The notes under the pieces were generated by a model that was given only the letters and a program-made list of their open reading frames with translations, did not search any database and was not told the origin of the DNA. From Singulisphaera sp. GP187 (GTDB taxonomy: Bacteria > Planctomycetota > Phycisphaerae > Phycisphaerales > SM1A02): DNA of 53,718 nucleotides. Below are positions 41,848 to 53,118 of this stretch, in pieces (the first letter of the stretch is position 1; every line of letters starts with the position of its first letter). The position numbers and the translations under genes were made by a program. The stretch covers positions 1 to 53,718 of the forward strand of contig CAMBOV010000018.1 of NCBI GenBank assembly GCA_945869475.1, written 5' to 3'.

Positions 41848-42789
41848 CTACGCAAACAGTGCGTCGTACGCCTCGTGATAGCGCGCGAGAGTTCCAGCAA
41901 CAATCTCTGTTGGAACTTCTGGACCCGGCGGCGTCTTGTCCCACGCGCCTGACTGCACGAGCGTGACGAGCCAATTGCGCAAGAACTGTTTATCGAAGCT
42001 TGGCTGATCGCGACCGGGGGCGTATCCAGCGGCCGGCCAGTAGCGACTCGAATCGGGAGTGAGCACTTCGTCGACCAACATGAGTTCGTCGGTGGGCGAT
42101 CCACTTCGATCGAGGGCGAAACCGAATTCGAACTTCGTGTCAGCGAGAATCACCCCGCGCGCGAGCGCGTGCGCCGCAGCAACCGTGTAGGTGCGCAGTG
42201 TGATCTCTCTGAGTCGGCGCATGAGTGGCTCACCGACGAGTTCGCTGGCTCTCTCGAACGAGACGTTTTCGTCATGTCCATGCGCGGCCTTGGTCGCTGG
42301 TGTGAAAATCGGCTCAGCAAGTCGCTCGCACTGGCGCAGTCCCGCGGGCAATGCGACCCCGCAGACGCTCGAACTCGCTTGGTATTCGCTCCAACCGCTT
42401 CCAGCGAGGTACCCGCGCGCGACGCACTCAATTGGAACGACGTGCGCGGCGCGACAAATCATCGATCGTCCGCGAAGGGCGCACTGCTGTGCGTCATCGA
42501 GCGCCACAATCTGCGAGAGATCGGTCGAAAGAAGGTGATCCTTCACGATCGCATGGCCGCGCAAGAATTCGAACCATCCCGAAGCGATCGCGGTCAAGAG
42601 CCGACCCTTTCCTGGGATCGCCGTGGGCATCACGACGTCAAAGGCCGAGACGCGGTCGGATGCCACGAGCAAGAGTCGAGGACCGTGCGCATCGGCGGGG
42701 AGGTCGTAGATCTCGCGCACCTTTCCTTGGCGGCGTCCGCTCAGAGGAAGATGCGTCTCGAAGACGGCGTCATCAGTCGGTGTCGGCAT
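41848..42789 (-). CDS. purC: Phosphoribosylaminoimidazole-succinocarboxamide synthase
   Basis: SAICAR synthase of purine synthesis: CAIR plus aspartate plus ATP. Seen in 313 residues: GRRQGKVREIYDL (ATP site), LLLVASDRVSAFDVVMPTAIPGKG, VPIECVARGYLAGSGWSEY, LADTKFEFGF and DEVLTPDSSRYWPA, the PurC signatures in order. Length fits the longer, single-domain eukaryote-like form. The frame is open upstream of 42789, but the ATG there gives the family start and has TACACT 6 nt upstream. Confidence 0.96.
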   Translation of the reverse strand: MPTPTDDAVFETHLPLSGRRQGKVREIYDLPADAHGPRLLLVASDRVSAFDVVMPTAIPGKGRLLTAIASGWFEFLRGHAIVKDHLLSTDLSQIVALDDAQQCALRGRSMICRAAHVVPIECVARGYLAGSGWSEYQASSSVCGVALPAGLRQCERLAEPIFTPATKAAHGHDENVSFERASELVGEPLMRRLREITLRTYTVAAAHALARGVILADTKFEFGFALDRSGSPTDELMLVDEVLTPDSSRYWPAAGYAPGRDQPSFDKQFLRNWLVTLVQSGAWDKTPPGPEVPTEIVAGTLARYHEAYDALFA

Positions 42790-42795
42790 GTTCGA

Positions 42796-42801
42796 AGTGT
42801 A
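42796..42801 (-). promoter_or_regulatory. Candidate -10 element for a leaderless purC transcript
   Basis: TACACT on the minus strand, 6 nt before the ATG at 42789; no ribosome site in the gap. Confidence 0.6.
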
Positions 42802-42875
42802 GGGAGCAGCGCATCGTGCGTAATGGGCGTGAGTGCAGAGTGTGACGCAACGAGCGATACACTCGCAACCGTTCC

Positions 42876-44381
42876 ATGTTGCGATTTTCATTTCTTCAGC
42901 GCGAGGGAACCTCTCTCGCAATTGACGTCGCACACGCCTACTTGATGGGGGCGAGCGATCAATCGGTCGCGGGCGGAATCACGCACGCCGATGGAATCGT
43001 CGAGTGCAAGCCACCCAAAGGTCGCGCCGCCGCGCTCATGCTCGAATGCGAAACGAAAGAGATGGGACGGCTCTCGATTGCGACCTGCCTTCTCGAGCAA
43101 CGAGAGCAGCCCTACAGCTTGACGCTCGAACTCGCTCGCCACCGCATCAAACAGTTCATCGCCAAGTGTGAGGACTGGCAGATTTGGGATCACCCAGCCG
43201 CGAGCGACGCACTCGCGCAGTGGAACGAGGCGCGCAGGCACTTCACTGCGGCGATGACGACGCAAGATTGCGCGCAGGCCGATGCGCTGAGTTGTCGCGC
43301 ACTTGTTGCAGGACTGAAAGCAAGCGAGCGTCTCGCCGTCGCGCACGCGCAAGTCTTGATGCATCGCCGGTATGGCAAGAAAGCGGCGTCGACGTTGGTG
43401 CTCGGCGTGCGTGTCGATGGTCGCGTGAATCCTGCGGCCGTCGCGAGTGCGCTGAGTGCATTCGACATGATCAATGTTCCACTGCGTTGGTCAGAGATTG
43501 AACGAACTCCTGGTCAGTTCGATTTTTCAGGAGTCGAAACGTGGATCGATTGGGCGGCGACGAGCGGGCGCACCGTGCTCGCGGGACCCATTGTCGATTT
43601 GCGTCCCGGCGCGATGCCTGCGTGGATCGAGGCGAAGCGCGGCGAGTTTTCGGTGCTGCGCGATGGCATCTGGAAGTTCGCGCAAGCTGCAGGCAAGGCG
43701 CTCTCGGGACGAGTTGGAATGTGGGACATCGCCGCGGGCCTCAACGACAATTCGTGGTGGTCACTCAACGTCGAAGAGATGGTTGAGATCGCGCGTCGCG
43801 CGAGCGTCGGCCTGCGACAAGCGCGCAAAGATGTTCCGACACTTCTCGAAATCGTCGAACCCTTCGGGCAAGCCGTTGCGAGTCACACTGGAGCGATTAC
43901 GCCGCGTGCACTTGTCGATGCGCTGGTCAACGACGGCATCCATCTGGACTGTCTGCTGCTGCAGTTGGTGATGGGTGAAGCCACAAGTGGACGGGTTGCG
44001 CGTGACCTGCTGCAAGTCTCGGCGCTTCTTGACAATTACATTCCATTTCGAAAACCAGTCTTCGTCGAGATTGGAGCTCCGAGCACTTCGACCGGTGAGG
44101 GCAGCGGCTACTGGCGGGCTCCGTGGAGTGAGAAGTCGCAAGCGATCTGGGCGAGCCGGATCTTCTCGATCGCGATGTCGAAGCCGCACGTCGAGTTGGT
44201 TCTCTGGCATCGACTCGTCGATGGCGATGGCACGCAACCCCGCTACGGAGTCATTGATCGAGCGAAGAAGGTGAAGGCGACGTTGCCGACACTGCTCAAA
44301 GTGCGCAAGGCGTTGCGTGCGCCGATCGGACCATGGCAGGCGCCCGAGTCCGCTGAAAAAAGTGAGCCCAAGCCATCATGA
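42876..44381 (+). CDS. GH10-like TIM-barrel protein, possibly without the acid/base glutamate
   Basis: 501 residues. Residues about 175-480 look like a family 10 glycoside hydrolase barrel: LGVRVDGRVN, FDMINVPLRWSEIERTPGQFDFSGVETWIDWA (the xylanase opening, W and E at the usual places) and PGAMPAW. The strand-4 motif, WDVVNE in active GH10 enzymes, reads WDIAAGLN (283-290), so the acid/base Glu is absent; on strand 7 FVEIG keeps a Glu (E398) at the nucleophile-like place. The first ~170 residues form a separate domain. No signal peptide. Could be an inactive or altered hydrolase; GH10 placement is by eye. Overlaps the ComEA-like gene (ATGA). Confidence 0.65.
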   Translation: MLRFSFLQREGTSLAIDVAHAYLMGASDQSVAGGITHADGIVECKPPKGRAAALMLECETKEMGRLSIATCLLEQREQPYSLTLELARHRIKQFIAKCEDWQIWDHPAASDALAQWNEARRHFTAAMTTQDCAQADALSCRALVAGLKASERLAVAHAQVLMHRRYGKKAASTLVLGVRVDGRVNPAAVASALSAFDMINVPLRWSEIERTPGQFDFSGVETWIDWAATSGRTVLAGPIVDLRPGAMPAWIEAKRGEFSVLRDGIWKFAQAAGKALSGRVGMWDIAAGLNDNSWWSLNVEEMVEIARRASVGLRQARKDVPTLLEIVEPFGQAVASHTGAITPRALVDALVNDGIHLDCLLLQLVMGEATSGRVARDLLQVSALLDNYIPFRKPVFVEIGAPSTSTGEGSGYWRAPWSEKSQAIWASRIFSIAMSKPHVELVLWHRLVDGDGTQPRYGVIDRAKKVKATLPTLLKVRKALRAPIGPWQAPESAEKSEPKPS

Positions 44382-44757
44382 GCGCACCGAAAGTCAACGG
44401 CGCGCGCGCACGATCGACGATGCGATTTCCCTGGCTCCTTTCGGCTGGCACAACAAGTCTCGTGGCGGTTCTCGCGTTGGCGGTGCTCGTGCCCGCAGTT
44501 GGTGTGCTCGTGCACGAGCGACTCTCGCAGCGCGCGCCACTCGCGCCAGTGCACTTTCAGATCGACATCAACCGTGCCGATGCCGCTGAACTCGCGCTCT
44601 TGCCTTCCGTTGGTCCAGCGCTCGCGACGCGTATCGTCGATGATCGCACGAGGCGCGGAGCATTCACCTCGGTCGATGAACTTCAACGAGTGAAGGGCAT
44701 CGGTCCTGCAATTTCAGAGTCGCTCGCACCCTGTGTTCGCGTTGAGATCACTGCGCG

Positions 44758-44761
<4 letters not shown>
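44378..44761 (+). CDS. ComEA-like helix-hairpin-helix protein
   Basis: 127 residues. One transmembrane helix (about 27-48) followed by a ComEA-type DNA-binding domain: INRADAAELALLPSVGPALATRIVDDR and FTSVDELQRVKGIGPAI, two helix-hairpin-helix units with the LPxVGPxxA and VKGIGP turns. ComEA is the periplasmic DNA receptor in natural transformation; in other contexts the same domain is a general DNA binder. Four-base overlaps with both neighbours (GH10-like gene, mfd) show a coupled operon. Confidence 0.9.
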
Positions 44762-48064
<3,303 letters not shown>

Positions 48065-48068
48065 AGAC

Positions 48069-48452
48069 TCAGTGCAGCGTCTGCGTCGACTGTCCGTAGT
48101 GGCGTTCGAGAAAGCGCGCGACGTAATCGAGAATGCTCGAACACTCGGGAATCTCTGGATTGCTCGTCGCGCCGAGCGGCTCGAAGCGCATCCCGCGAAA
48201 GCGCTCGGCGGCATCGCCCAGCGAAAGTCCATGCTGAAGCGAGAGGCTGAACGCGCGGCAGAATCCTTGGATCAACCCAGAGAGGGTCGATCCCTCTTTG
48301 CTCATCTTGATGAAGATCTCGCCAGGGCGTCCATCTGGAAAGAGCCCGACCGTGAGATACCCCTCATAGTTCGCGATCGAAAACTTGTGTGTCAGAGAGC
48401 GGCGCGTTTCAGGCAGAATCTCGCGGGACGTAGAGACATTCATTCGACTCAT
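48069..48452 (-). CDS. Stand-alone C-terminal domain of class II ribonucleotide reductase (NrdJ, TSCPD-like)
   Basis: 127 residues from the ATG at 48452; GGAGG lies 10 nt upstream of it. Seen: LPETRRSLTHKFSIANYEGYLTVGLFPDGRPGEIFIKMSKEGST, SGLIQGFCRAFSLSLQHGLSL, RFEPLGAT and NPEIPECSSILDYVARFL, which match the accessory domain after the catalytic barrel of adenosylcobalamin-dependent reductases. It stops where the usual CxxC redox tail would follow. Whether it is the small part of a split NrdJ or a regulator cannot be decided here; the catalytic subunit is not in the window. Confidence 0.85.
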   Translation of the reverse strand: MSRMNVSTSREILPETRRSLTHKFSIANYEGYLTVGLFPDGRPGEIFIKMSKEGSTLSGLIQGFCRAFSLSLQHGLSLGDAAERFRGMRFEPLGATSNPEIPECSSILDYVARFLERHYGQSTQTLH

Positions 48453-48666
48453 GACAGGCGATCCTCCATGAAGGCGCAGAGAAGGCGCGAAGACAAGAAT
48501 CGCCCGCAAGTCCGTGCAGGCGAGATCGGGGCGACGATCAGCGAAGGCTACTCAACGAATGTCGCCGAAAGAATCAATCGACAAAATTCACCGCTTCACT
48601 GCGGATTTCTACGACGAAGAATTCGACGGTCGGCTCACCGCAACGGCGGCTGCGAACAGCCGCGCC

Positions 48667-49290
48667 TTACGACTTCTTCTCGCGACCCTTGCGTGCACTC
48701 TTGGTGCCTCGCTCAGCCTTCGAGTCGTCGCTCTCAGCAGTCGGAGCTTCCTGTGCGTCCGCACTGTCGTCGGCCTCTTCGTCATTCGAGGCCGAGGCCT
48801 TGCTTGGAGCAGCGGAAGTCTCAAGTTCGATGATCCGGTCGGGCTTGACGGTGACGGTGATCTCGGCAACAAGGTCGCGTCCGAACTGAATCGTGACTGA
48901 CTGAGTGCCGACGCGGCGCATCGGGTTGGCGAGGCGCACGGCGCGCATGTCGATTCCGTATCCCTCTGCGATGAGCTGGTCGCTGATGTCGCGCTGAGTG
49001 ACGGCTCCGTAGAGCACGCCTTGATCGTTGCACGCTCGCACGAGCGTGATGGTGATTCCTTCGAGACGCGCAATGACAGCCTCGCGCTCGGCGCGTTGCT
49101 TCGAGACCTCAGCCTGCGCAATCGTGCGCGCCGCCTTGAGCGACTCGATCTTCTCTGCGGTTGGCGCCTCTGCCATCGCGTTTGGCAGCAGGTAGTTGCG
49201 TGCGAAGCCAGGGCGAACCTTGACGACGTCTCCGACGAGACCAAGGTTTTCGATCGTTTCGAGAAGCAGGAGTTCGTAATTGCGTGCCAT
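48667..49290 (-). CDS. rplI: 50S ribosomal protein L9
   Basis: 207 residues. N-terminal L9 domain with LLLLETIENLGLVGDVVKVRPGFARNYLLP (family signature), a helical connector (about 45-75) and the C-terminal rRNA-binding domain (LYGAVTQRDISDQL). The family normally ends near residue 150; here ~55 extra residues form a tail that is acidic (ASNDEEADDSADAQ) then basic (KSARKGREKKS). Not next to rpsF or rpsR, its usual partners. AAGGA lies about 12 nt before the ATG. Confidence 0.96.
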   Translation of the reverse strand: MARNYELLLLETIENLGLVGDVVKVRPGFARNYLLPNAMAEAPTAEKIESLKAARTIAQAEVSKQRAEREAVIARLEGITITLVRACNDQGVLYGAVTQRDISDQLIAEGYGIDMRAVRLANPMRRVGTQSVTIQFGRDLVAEITVTVKPDRIIELETSAAPSKASASNDEEADDSADAQEAPTAESDDSKAERGTKSARKGREKKS

Positions 49291-49416
49291 GAGTCGGTGT
49301 CCTTGGTAAGAGTTAGAGGCGCCGCCGGACCTCAGCGAGTTTCTCCCGCGAGCGCGAAAGAAGGCGGCTTGGATGTACCCCGAGTGGTTGGTGGGGGGGC
49401 AAAGTATTGCAGATTT

Positions 49417-50799
49417 TCACTGCTGGCGCAAGTAGTGGATCAAGTCGATTTTCGTAATGATTCCGTAGAAAACCTTCGCATCATGCACCACCGCGACGCG
49501 ATCCGCTCGAAAGATCGGCAGGAGATCATCGGTCGACTTTGCAGGATGGATCGTCTCGACGCGGCTCGTCATGTACGCACTGACCGGGTCAGCGGCGGCC
49601 TTGGCATCTCGAGCGAGCGCGAGAAGCACGTCGCTCTCATCGAGAATTCCAACAAGCGCATCATTGGCGTCGAGCACCGCCAACTGACTCACCGAGAACA
49701 TGCGCATTCGGCGAATGGCGAGCGCGAGCGGCATCGTTGGATCGAGCACGAAATCTTCGCCGCGGTCGTGACGACGAGTGATGAGATCGCGCAGGTCGCC
49801 CGTCTTTGGGCGGGCGAGAAATCCCTGGTCGCGCATCCAGAAATCGTTGTACATCTTCGAGAGGTACTTTGCGCCGCCGTCGCAGATCAGAGTGACGACG
49901 CGCTTGGGGCTCTTCTGCTCGCGGCAATATTGCAGCGCCGCGTGCATCAAGACTCCGACGCTCGATCCAGCAAGAATTCCCTCTTTTCGAAGCAACTCGC
50001 GCACTGCTGCGAACGCCTCGCCGTCGCTGACCGCGTACGCGTGGTCGATCACCTTCATGTCAAGAATCGATGGGATAAAGTCTTCGCCGATTCCTTCGAC
50101 GAGCCATGATCCTGCTTCGACTGTCTTACCTTCGTTCACGAGCGGCGCGAGGATTGATCCGCGCGGATCCGCCAAGATCACTTGACACGCTGGATTGCGC
50201 GACTTCAGAAATGCGCCGACGCCAGCGACGGTTCCGCCCGATCCAACGCCCGCGACGAATGCGTCGATGCGGCCATCCATCTGCTGCCAGATTTCTGGAC
50301 CGGTCGTCTCGAAGTGCGCGCGCGTGTTGTCTTCGTTGGCGAACTGATTGACGTAGAACGACGTGGGATCTTCGCGTGCCATTCGCTCGGCCATGTCTTG
50401 GTAATACTCAGGATGCCCCTTGGCAACGTCCGAGCGTGTCAGCACAACCTCGGCGCCCATCGCGCGAAGGTGCGCCATCTTTTCGTCGCTCATCTTGTCG
50501 GGCATCACGACGGTGAGGCGGTATCCCTTGAGTGCTCCCACGAGCGCGAGGGCGATGCCGGTGTTGCCAGCGGTCGCTTCGATGATGCGTCCACCGGGCT
50601 TCAATGTGCCTGAACGCTCGGCCGAGTCGATCATCGCGATTGCGATGCGATCCTTGATCGATTGGCCCGGATTCAAGTTCTCCAATTTGACGAAAAGTTC
50701 GCAGGCACCCGTGTCAAGATGGCTGATCTTGAGCATCGGCGTGTTGCCAATCATCTCGAGAATGTTGTTGAACACGGGGGCGATCGTGGCGGTGGGCAT
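49417..50799 (-). CDS. Cystathionine beta-synthase with CBS domain pair
   Basis: 460 residues. Residues 10 to about 320 are a fold-type II PLP enzyme: IGNTPMLKI, LENLNPGQSIKDR with Schiff-base Lys49, ATAGNTGIALA, GVGSGGTVAGVGAFLK (phosphate loop) and VTLICDGGAKYLSKMYND at its end. Residues about 335-460 are two CBS motifs that may bind adenosyl ligands. This arrangement is that of cystathionine beta-synthase (serine plus homocysteine); a cysteine synthase with CBS domains is the alternative. TACACT lies 6 nt before the ATG. Confidence 0.9.
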   Translation of the reverse strand: MPTATIAPVFNNILEMIGNTPMLKISHLDTGACELFVKLENLNPGQSIKDRIAIAMIDSAERSGTLKPGGRIIEATAGNTGIALALVGALKGYRLTVVMPDKMSDEKMAHLRAMGAEVVLTRSDVAKGHPEYYQDMAERMAREDPTSFYVNQFANEDNTRAHFETTGPEIWQQMDGRIDAFVAGVGSGGTVAGVGAFLKSRNPACQVILADPRGSILAPLVNEGKTVEAGSWLVEGIGEDFIPSILDMKVIDHAYAVSDGEAFAAVRELLRKEGILAGSSVGVLMHAALQYCREQKSPKRVVTLICDGGAKYLSKMYNDFWMRDQGFLARPKTGDLRDLITRRHDRGEDFVLDPTMPLALAIRRMRMFSVSQLAVLDANDALVGILDESDVLLALARDAKAAADPVSAYMTSRVETIHPAKSTDDLLPIFRADRVAVVHDAKVFYGIITKIDLIHYLRQQ

Positions 50800-50805
50800 C
50801 GTGCG

Positions 50806-50816
50806 AGTGTAAACAT
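50806..50816. promoter_or_regulatory. Divergent -10 elements (cystathionine beta-synthase / rsmJ)
   Basis: TACACT on the minus strand (50806-50811) is 6 nt from the ATG at 50799. On the plus strand TAAACAT (50810-50816) lies 6-7 nt before the ATG at 50823; this copy fits the hexamer less well. Confidence 0.5.
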
Positions 50817-50822
50817 CACTCG

Positions 50823-51500
50823 ATGGAGCGCGCCGAAGATGCCGTTGTCGTACAAACCGATCCGGATGGACGGATGGAGCTCATCACTGCGGGCGAGAAA
50901 GCGGGTCACGGCGCGTCGGTCGATTTTCGACGAGTGACACTCAAAGGAATCTCATCGTCGCCGCTCGTTCGTGCGTGCGGACCCAAGGGTGCTCTGCTCG
51001 ATGCGACTGCTGGACTCGGCGGCGATTCGTTCATCTTGGCCGCGGCAGGATTCGCCGTGACGGCGATCGAGCGTTCGCCGCTCGTTGCAGCTGTTCTTCG
51101 CGATGGACTCGCGCGCGCTCGTGCCGAACCGCGCACCGCGGCAATCGCTCACCGCATCGAGTTGCACGAAGGGGATGCGCGATCGTTCATCGCTGGCGCT
51201 GCGCACGAGTGGGCGGTGATCTATCTTGATCCGATGTACCCAGTGAAGAGTGCCAGCGCGCTCGCTGCGAAACCAATTCGACTCGTGCGTGGCGCGGTGG
51301 GCGACGACCTCGATGCGCTGCAACTCTTTCGCGCGGCAGCACTGAGCAGTTGTGGACGGATTGTCGTGAAGCGTCCCCATCACGCAGAGAGTCTCGCGCC
51401 AGGAGCCGATCTCGTTTTCGACAGCAAACTCGCGCGATATGACGTCTATGTGCGGCACGGCAAGGCACTGCGCGCGAGCGCGCAGCGGAGTGAATCATGA
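50823..51500 (+). CDS. rsmJ: 16S rRNA (guanine1516-N2)-methyltransferase
   Basis: 225 residues. SAM-dependent methyltransferase: LLDATAGLGGDSFILAAAGF (SAM loop), VTAIERSPLVAAVLRDGLARA, VIYLDPMYPVKS (NPPY-like catalytic DPMYP) and IVVKRPHHAESL; this combination is specific for RsmJ. Normal length. Next gene is another 16S rRNA methyltransferase, rsmE, which overlaps it by 4 nt (ATGA). Confidence 0.92.
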   Translation: MERAEDAVVVQTDPDGRMELITAGEKAGHGASVDFRRVTLKGISSSPLVRACGPKGALLDATAGLGGDSFILAAAGFAVTAIERSPLVAAVLRDGLARARAEPRTAAIAHRIELHEGDARSFIAGAAHEWAVIYLDPMYPVKSASALAAKPIRLVRGAVGDDLDALQLFRAAALSSCGRIVVKRPHHAESLAPGADLVFDSKLARYDVYVRHGKALRASAQRSES

Positions 51501-52219
51501 GTGCACCCTGGCTCTTTCTGCCGGAGATTCCCGTGAGTGCTCCGTCGACGTGTTGCGTCAATGCCGACGAGGCGCGCCACGCAACCGCGAGCCGGCGATT
51601 GCGCGCGGGTGATGCGATTCACATCTTCGATGGCAAGGGACGGGTCGCCGACGCGCTGCTGAGTGTGCCCAACAACAATGGATCGCTCGACGCATCGGTG
51701 ATCGCGGTGAACACGCGTGCGCGTGCGGTGCCCGATGTCGAGATCGCCAGTGCGATTCCAAAGGGCGACCGACTCACGACGCTGCTCGAGGCGATTGCTC
51801 CACTCGCGGCTTCGCGCTGGACTCCACTTCGATGCACTCACTCTGTCGTGACGTGGTCACCGTCGAATGAAATGCGCAGCGCGCGGGTCTTGATCGCCGC
51901 GTGCAAGCAGTCGCAGCAACCCTGGTTGCCGGTCGTGGCAGCTGAGTCGAGTCCCATTCAAGTGACTCGCGACGCGATCGCACGAGGACGGCGCGTCTTC
52001 ATCGCGCACACGAGCGGGGCAAGTGTGAGTGCCCTCGGTCGTGCACCGTGCGGCGCCGCAGCCACTGCGATTACCGTGCTCATCGGTCCAGAAGGCGGAT
52101 TTACGACTGAAGAATTCGAAGCGGTGAAAGCCCTCGGCGCAGAGTGCATCTCACTTGGCAGCGCAATTTTAAGAATTGAATTGGCTGTCGCCGCGGCACT
52201 TGCGTGCTTTCGGCTGTGA
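51497..52219 (+). CDS. rsmE: 16S rRNA (uracil1498-N3)-methyltransferase
   Basis: 240 residues. SPOUT (knotted) methyltransferase with N-terminal PUA-like domain. Seen: DEARHATASRRLRAGDAIHIFDGKG (HxxxVLR-type opening), ASAIPKGDRLTTLLE, IAACKQSQQPWLPVV (ACxQS), TVLIGPEGGFTTEE and LGSAILRIELAVAAALA, with the knot motif IGPEGG and RxETA replaced by RIELA. Start at 51497 coupled to rsmJ. Small-subunit rRNA modification pair. Confidence 0.95.
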   Translation: MSAPWLFLPEIPVSAPSTCCVNADEARHATASRRLRAGDAIHIFDGKGRVADALLSVPNNNGSLDASVIAVNTRARAVPDVEIASAIPKGDRLTTLLEAIAPLAASRWTPLRCTHSVVTWSPSNEMRSARVLIAACKQSQQPWLPVVAAESSPIQVTRDAIARGRRVFIAHTSGASVSALGRAPCGAAATAITVLIGPEGGFTTEEFEAVKALGAECISLGSAILRIELAVAAALACFRL

Positions 52220-52274
52220 TCCGACAGCATCCACCCCCGCCCCCCAGCACAACCAAGCAGAATCAAGCAGAAAA

Positions 52275-52347
52275 TGGAGCGTATCGGGGTCGAACCGATG
52301 ACCTCCGCCTTGCAAAGGCGGCGCTCTCCCAATTGAGCTAACGCCCC
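52275..52347 (-). tRNA. tRNA-Ala (anticodon TGC)
   Basis: Minus strand: acceptor GGGGCGT pairs with ACGCTCC, discriminator A. Anticodon stem CCGCC/GGCGG with loop TTTGCAA gives TGC. T arm TCGG-TTCGACC-CCGA. D arm GCTC-AATTGGGA-GAGC. CCA is not encoded. Confidence 0.95.
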
Positions 52348-53118
52348 AGTGAATGAACACCGAGCCGAAGCATCCTAACGAGGAAACCAGAAACGCGCCT
52401 GTCGAGATTGAGCGTCGTGAGATCAGCCGTGTGCCAGACGTGGATGCGCGCAGTTGATGGCGTCGATTGGATGCCACATCGGGTCGGCGCGACCTCGCCG
52501 CCCGAGTTGGCGATGCCTCAGTAGTTCAACTCGTCAGTTCAACTCGTGCGTGCGCCGAATCGCCCTTCGAGGATTCCAAGGACAGTGAGATCCTCGCCCG
52601 CGTCTGGCCAGTGAAGACCTGTTTCGCCGCAGATGAGTTCAACATTCTGGCGATGCGCGTGGCTCGCTGAAGCAAGTCGCGGGTTCTTCGCCCATGGGAA
52701 CCTGATTTCGCGGCCGTCACGCGCACCCCCCCCTGGTTACGGGCAAATCGTAAGGCTGCAGCACGTCGATCTGCCCGTAGAGAGGGGGTCATAAAAGACC
52801 CATGCTTCGTCAAGATTAGGCGTGTTTTTCAACAGCGGAGGTTTGTGATCAAGCGAATTGATCAAACCGTTTTCGATTGACATGCGCGCGCTCGAGGCGT
52901 CGGCGCACAGCGCTCCCTCACAACAACCGCGTCCACAACAGCCGCCTCGGGAATCGGCAACTCGACGGTCAGATTTTGCTCTCATGCGGAAACTTTCCGA
53001 CCGGAGACGAGGGTGAATCGCACGAGGAACGATTGACTTCGCGTGCGGTGGGTGTACTTTGAGGCAGGCTTGTTTGATCGGAGTTCGGTTGTTTGGGGTT
53101 CTTCGCGGAGTTCGTCCA
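52348..53118. other. 771-bp region without a convincing gene
   Basis: Between tRNA-Ala and the right-edge gene. Small frames here (for example 52526-52813 and 52737-52985, both minus) have no family resemblance and poor ribosome sites. Contents: a direct repeat AGTTCAACTCGT at 52523-52534 and 52536-52547; an inverted repeat at 52840-52868 (GGTTT/AAACC outside GATCAA/TTGATC, loop GCGAA), a smaller one around 52787-52802 (GGGTC/GACCC) and the promoter at 53033. The upstream promoter of tRNA-Ala should lie in its left part. Confidence 0.6.
53033..53060 (+). promoter_or_regulatory. Sigma-70-type promoter of the right-edge gene
   Basis: TTGACT at 53033-53038, 16-bp spacer, TACTTT at 53055-53060. 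The leader to the ATG at 53119 is about 50 nt. Confidence 0.7.

Noticed and set aside
52526-52985. Minus-strand frames of 95 and 82 residues
   Set aside because: Arg/Ser/Cys-rich without domain resemblance, overlapping each other in different frames, and without ribosome sites.
52275-53118. Genomic island at tRNA-Ala
   Set aside because: No integrase, no repeat of the tRNA 3' end, and normal composition up to about 53550.
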